From assembly GCA_961205875.1 (NCBI GenBank), contig OY540817.1, forward strand, positions 19,379,001 to 19,443,000: DNA of 64,000 bases, given 5' to 3'. Within the stretch, counting starts at the first letter, position 1. Each line of letters opens with the position of its first letter. Shown one piece after another: positions 60,447 through 64,000 of this stretch. The notes under the pieces were generated by a model. It saw nothing but the letters and a program-made list of their open reading frames with translations. It searched no databases and had not been told where the DNA came from. A program made the position numbers and the translations under genes. This DNA comes from Sialis fuliginosa (taxonomy: Eukaryota > Arthropoda > Insecta > Megaloptera > Sialidae).

Positions 60447-61568
60447 ATGAAGTTATTCATTTTATTATTTGTAGTTTATTACCTCATCGATTTTGGTAGC
60501 AGTTCTCCAAGAAATACTATTGTTGAATGTGATATAACAACTCCGGGGGAAATAACGTATTCAGAAAATCCAGAAGTAAGAATAAAATAATATGTAGATG
60601 GCTAAAATGAGTTAAGTTTTAAGAAATATATTGCAATTATTGATATTTTCTTTAATTCGCAGGATTTTATATATTTTTGATGAAAAACTAAAAGTTAAAC
60701 AAATATCTTTTAGCAAAAGTCTATTCATTCTATCAATATTTTCTATGCTTTATTCTTTCAAATATGAATTGATATGAATTCTCCCATTATAATAATTGGG
60801 TGGCAATTTAAAAATTTCTGGATAGCCCCCCAGCTGTCTACCTTATATAAAACATTGAATCAGCTTTTATTTTGACATGTAAGAATTAATTAAAATTAAA
60901 ATAATTTTAATTAGAAATGGGGCATTCCGTTAAACAGAAGATACAAAACAATCCTATACCAGGCAGAATTAGGACGTGAAATTAGCTGCATAAATATAAC
61001 CGACTTGATGCAAGGTTCATTATGGTACGCTGCAGACGCCGAAATTAGCAACGGTGGAATTAGGAAGGACTTTGTGATTATACGGATTGTTTCGCATCTG
61101 AGCAAGGGATTCAAGTTTAGCGTACAAATAAGTACGAGGCTCATCACAACAACTACTGCATCTACTGAATCTACTTCTACTGAGTCTACTTCTACTGAAT
61201 CCACTTCCTCTGAGTCTACTTCTACCGAATCTACTTCTACGGAATCTACTTCTACTGAGTCTACTTCCTCTGAGTCTACTTCTACAGAATCTACTTCCAC
61301 TGAGTCTACTTCTACGGAATCTGCTTCTACCGAATCTACTTCTACGGAATCTACTTCCACTGAGTCTACTTCTACGGAATCTGCTTCTACCGAATTTACT
61401 TCTACGGAATCTACTTCCACTGAGTCTACTTCTACGGAATCTGCTTCCACTGAGTCTACACCTACAGAATCTACTTCTACTGAATCCACTTCCTCCGAGT
61501 CTACTTCTACGGAATCTACTTCTCCTAAACCTCCTGAATATTATTTTCTATTAAACGATGAAATTTGA
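60447..61568 (+). CDS. MBF2-11: MBF2-family protein with a mucin-like repeat tail (subfamily D)
   Basis: Exons 60447-60575 and 60915-61568, phase-0 intron, 260 aa. Signal peptide MKLFILLFVVYYLIDFGSS, then SPRNTIVECDITTPGEIT (C28), KWGIPLNRRYKTILYQ, REISCINITDLMQG (C68; N-glycosylation site NIT), ISNGGIRKD and SHLSKGFKFSVQISTR. From about residue 121 to 245 the chain is about 24 copies of the pentapeptide TSTES with SSES and ASTE variants, ending SPKPPEYYFLLNDEI. Such Ser/Thr runs are usual O-glycosylation sites. ATG 60447 is chosen over an upstream in-frame Met because it lies after the initiator and starts the signal peptide. Confidence 0.88.
61155..61525 (+). repeat. 15-bp coding minisatellite in MBF2-11
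   Basis: Tandem 15-bp units of the type TCTACTTCTACGGAA with third-position changes only. Several larger blocks (for example ACGGAATCTGCTTCTACCGA) recur, showing recent unit exchange. Confidence 0.9.
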
Positions 61569-61912
61569 ATAATTCAAAAAAAGACTCCGTAGATGTTAAT
61601 TTCAAATGACTATTTTATATTAGCTATAATAATATTATTGCAAACAAATAATTATTATAATATGACTGGATATTTTGACAGAAACATTGCTTAATTCTTT
61701 ATCTAATGGTTTTTAAAATTTAATGAATGTATTGTTAATAAATTTAAATATTAATGATTATTTTTATTAAAGTTTATTTTTATAACCAGAAAAAAGTATA
61801 CTTTAATTTTTTTAACAGTGTAGGTATTTAGAAAAATACGGTACCGGCTAACTGTTTCTTAAAACAGAGACCATAAATGAATTATCTCGCGACATTCGGT
61901 GAACAAATGAGA
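61569..61912. other. Spacer between MBF2-11 and MBF2-12
   Basis: AATAAATTTAAAT near 61737 and ATTAAAGTTT near 61767 may be poly(A) signals of MBF2-11. No other feature. Confidence 0.4.
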
Positions 61913-61920
61913 TATAAATA
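61913..61920 (+). promoter_or_regulatory. TATA box of MBF2-12
   Basis: TATAAATA, 54 bp before the ATG, about the same as in MBF2-11 (55 bp). Confidence 0.6.
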
Positions 61921-61966
61921 AAAGGTTATTCGATTTAATTTTTTACTAATGTGCTTATTGTTCAAA

Positions 61967-63063
61967 ATGAAGTTGTTGGTTCTGATAGTGTTTTCTTATT
62001 TTGTCGAATCGTCAAGTGGACAACAAAGAAGTACTATTATTGAGTGCGATGAAACAAATATTGGGAGATTGACGTATATTAATACACCATCGGTAAGTGC
62101 AAATGCCAATTAACTTCCAGCTAACGCTATCTGCTAGGTGTCAAGTTGTTATGAAATTGCTCGATATTTTAAAGTAGTGGGGCGAGTCCAGACTAACCGC
62201 TACTTTTACTGACTTTTTGTTTTATTTATTTTTTACGTAAAAAGTTCACTTCTTGATAAATTGACGCCTAAATGGTAAGAAACAATAAGAAAGAACATCT
62301 TTTTCATTATAACTGATAAATTTTAAATTAATCAACAGTATTTTGTTTTCAACTTTCATAGAAATTAAAGTAAGCATCCTAGATAAAATTATAAAAATAT
62401 TTTTTGGCAGATATAAATTTGAAAACAAAATATTAATTACTATTTTATTCAATTTTGTGGCAGCATTTCAAAATGCACCAATGACAGATCGTTAAATTTG
62501 ACCAAAGGCTACTACAACATTTCTAATTGCCCCCATGTTAAATTTCCTATGTCTTAATCAACTTGGAATACACTGTATATTATATCTCAATATCGATCAA
62601 AGTTAAATTTTAATTTTGACAATTTTAGAAATGGGGTATCCCGTTCATGCGACAATACAAGATAATCCTGTTCGAAGCAGCAGAAGGGCGAGAAATAAGT
62701 TGCGTAAAACTGGTAGAATTACGGCCTCTTTCATTCTGGAACGGTGCAGATGCTGAAATAGTAAGTGGAGGAATAATGAGACATTTCGTTTTAATACGTA
62801 TCGTATCGTATCTAGGAAAAGGGTTTAAATACCTCGTACAAATCAATACAAGGGAAAAGACAATAGTGTCTACAACTAGAAATCCTAGCACAGATTATCA
62901 TACTATCACATCAACCACAGGAAGTTCTACTATGACGGATTCTACAGTTACTATTGCAAGTACAAGCAGTAATAATTTTACAAATAGCTCTACTATCTCG
63001 CCTGAAAGCACTGCAAGCTTTAGTACGACGAGTACTCCAATTAGAGCTGGGCGCGGGTCGTGA
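61967..63063 (+). CDS. MBF2-12: MBF2-family protein whose last exon is cut by a MITE (subfamily D)
   Basis: Exons 61967-62092 and 62629-63063, phase-0 intron, 186 aa as it stands. Signal peptide MKLLVLIVFSYFVESSSG, then STIIECDETNIGRLT (C27), KWGIPFMRQYKIILF, REISCVKLVELRP (C67), IVSGGIMRH and SYLGKGFKYLVQINTR. A Ser/Thr-rich, non-periodic tail begins near residue 115. At 63042 a hAT-like element interrupts the tail, so the frame ends IRAGRGS with a stop inside the element. Without the insertion the frame would run on in Ser/Thr-rich sequence to a TAA at 63564-63566. The MBF2 domain itself is intact, so a working protein is still likely. The intron contains repeat F (62300-62575). Confidence 0.85.
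62300..62575 (+). repeat. Dispersed repeat F, copy 2, in the MBF2-12 intron
   Basis: Same orientation as 35660-35940 and ending at the same TCAACTTGGAATAC. Confidence 0.72.
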
Positions 63064-63500
63064 ATTTTTCGGGTCACGTCGGGTCACGGCCGTGACCCGA
63101 CGTGACGTGAGCGATTTTCAAATATTGGATCGTGAGCGGGCGTGATCGTGAGTCAAAATAAAACAATCGGGCGTGACCGGGCGTGAGTACATTTTTGTCG
63201 TGCGTGAGTCCGTGAGTATATGTATGTATATTTTGATATTTATTTAATTTCTGATCTCATGCATATATGATCATCTGTTAAATCGAATTTTTATATTAAA
63301 CATTTTATTTATAATATATTATTCGGGTCACGAGCGTGACCCGCCGTGCGTGATCGGGCGTGAGTAAAAAAATAGAATTCGTGAGCGGGCGTGATCGTGA
63401 ATACTTTTTTTGTAACCGTGAGTGAGCGGGCGTGACTAAAATTTTTTCTCTCGTGAGCGTGCGTGATCGTGAGCAAAAATTACTCACGCGCCCAGCTCTA
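63042..63500. mobile_element. 459-bp hAT-like MITE inserted in coding sequence
   Basis: TAGAGCTGGGCGCG at the left, CGCGCCCAGCTCTA at the right, perfect 8-bp duplication ACTCCAAT (63034-63041, 63501-63508). Both halves are filled with CGTGAC/GGGCGTGA words (over 15), probably transposase-binding subterminal repeats (inference). Confidence 0.93.
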
Positions 63501-63548
63501 ACTCCAATGTCAACGTCGACTCAATCTATATATATACCTCCATATCCA

Positions 63549-63690
63549 GAGGCGCCGAAATGTTAAAAATATTGGGGGGGGGCAATTTTTTTTGACTCCC
63601 TTCTCCCTTATATAAGACAAAATAATAATATCGTGTAAATATATAGTATTTTGTAGAAAATATCAATGATTGTAACACAACGAAAAGTTA
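63549..63690. other. Possible left end of another hAT-like element
   Basis: CAGAGGCGCCGAAATG followed by a run of G resembles the left end of the 45274 element (CAGTGGCG, then GGGGGG). No right end before the window edge, so undecided. Confidence 0.3.
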
Positions 63691-63691
63691 C

Positions 63692-63710
63692 AACCTAACC
63701 TAACCTAACC
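63692..63710 (+). repeat. Short interstitial telomere-like (CCTAA)n tract
   Basis: AACCTAACCTAACCTAACC, nearly four units of the insect telomere repeat TTAGG on the complementary strand. Too short to be a telomere; possibly chance or a repair scar. Confidence 0.5.
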
Positions 63711-64000
63711 ATTCCCCTCCTTCTATAATAAATACAAGAAAAAGGAACGACAATGATCAATGTTCACCTATAAGGGTCGATTCAGACTATCATGCCGGTC
63801 TCAATCCGGTCTCGCTCCAGTCAAATATTCAAAATTCAAAATGAATGAATTAAAAATTGGAAACTTACTTCATTTTCTATTATTAAGCGTAAAAGCTATT
63901 ATTTACAACAAACATTTCCAAATAAAAACACTGCAATTGAACACGAATTGATTTGACATTCTCTACGTTTGTCAGAAACCCAAAACTATTTTTTTTGCTG
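63711..64000. other. Right edge; nothing recognised
   Basis: AT-rich sequence with a small open frame (63760-63951) lacking signal peptide or MBF2 features. Confidence 0.4.

Noticed and set aside
60911..61489. 192-aa minus-strand frame of VDSVE repeats
   Set aside because: Antisense shadow of the MBF2-11 Ser/Thr/Glu repeat and its MBF2 domain. The plus frame has signal peptide, splice sites and family motifs.
62625..62891. 88-aa minus-strand frame with some similarity to the antisense frame at 60911
   Set aside because: The similarity arises because both are antisense to paralogous MBF2 exons.
1..64000. tRNA, rRNA or LINE/LTR reverse transcriptase genes
   Set aside because: I looked for cloverleaf-like B-box words, rRNA landmarks and YADD-type frames and found none; all mobile elements seen are non-autonomous DNA elements or unclassified repeats.

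Overview
The window is nuclear DNA of an insect. It is AT-rich, genes carry short introns with GT..AG borders, starts sit in CAACAATG-like contexts, and one protein carries a ZAD zinc-finger domain. Most of the window is a tandem family of MBF2-domain genes, a family known from insects. A beetle or other holometabolous insect is my best guess, but nothing in the sequence fixes the order.

Positions 1-6.9 kb hold four ordinary genes: a NOL8-like nucleolar gene (minus, running off the left edge), BBS4 (plus, a 9-exon TPR protein of the BBSome), an intronless ZAD-domain protein (plus), and KAT14/Atac2 (minus, a 9-exon acetyltransferase-fold subunit of the ATAC complex). NOL8 and BBS4 are divergent; the ZAD gene and KAT14 are tail to tail.

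From 8.0 to 63.1 kb all recognisable genes are MBF2-family genes on the plus strand: 12 genes with 13 MBF2 domains, called MBF2-1 to MBF2-12 here. The usual plan is exon 1 (signal peptide plus first conserved Cys, phase-0 donor) and exon 2 (Ile-Ser/Thr-Cys, Gly-Gly and Gly-Lys-Gly motifs). They fall into subfamilies: A (MBF2-1, -2, -3), B (-4, -5), single members -6 and -7, C (-8, -9) and D (-10, -11, -12, two with Ser/Thr-rich tails). A pair of subfamily-A genes was duplicated, and in the second pair the stop, the intergenic DNA and the next start were lost, giving an in-frame two-domain fusion (MBF2-3).

The DNA between and inside these genes is packed with small non-autonomous DNA transposons whose termini and target-site duplications can be read directly: hAT-like (8-bp duplications), TA-inserting foldbacks and MITEs, one TTAA-flanked and one TAA-flanked element. 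Several are nested. The largest structure (46.35-55.93 kb) is a TA-type MITE whose right end is split by a hAT-like element that contains about 39 tandem copies of a 184-bp satellite. The monomer is derived from the internal sequence of the same hAT-like family, seen unamplified at 11.4-11.9 kb and as a relic near 28.1 kb. Another hAT-like MITE has landed in the last coding exon of MBF2-12 and changes its C-terminus.

No tRNA, rRNA, CRISPR array or viral gene was recognised. Exon borders come from splice signals and paralog comparison only, without transcript data. In all MBF2 genes the spliced lengths are multiples of three and the borders agree between paralogs.
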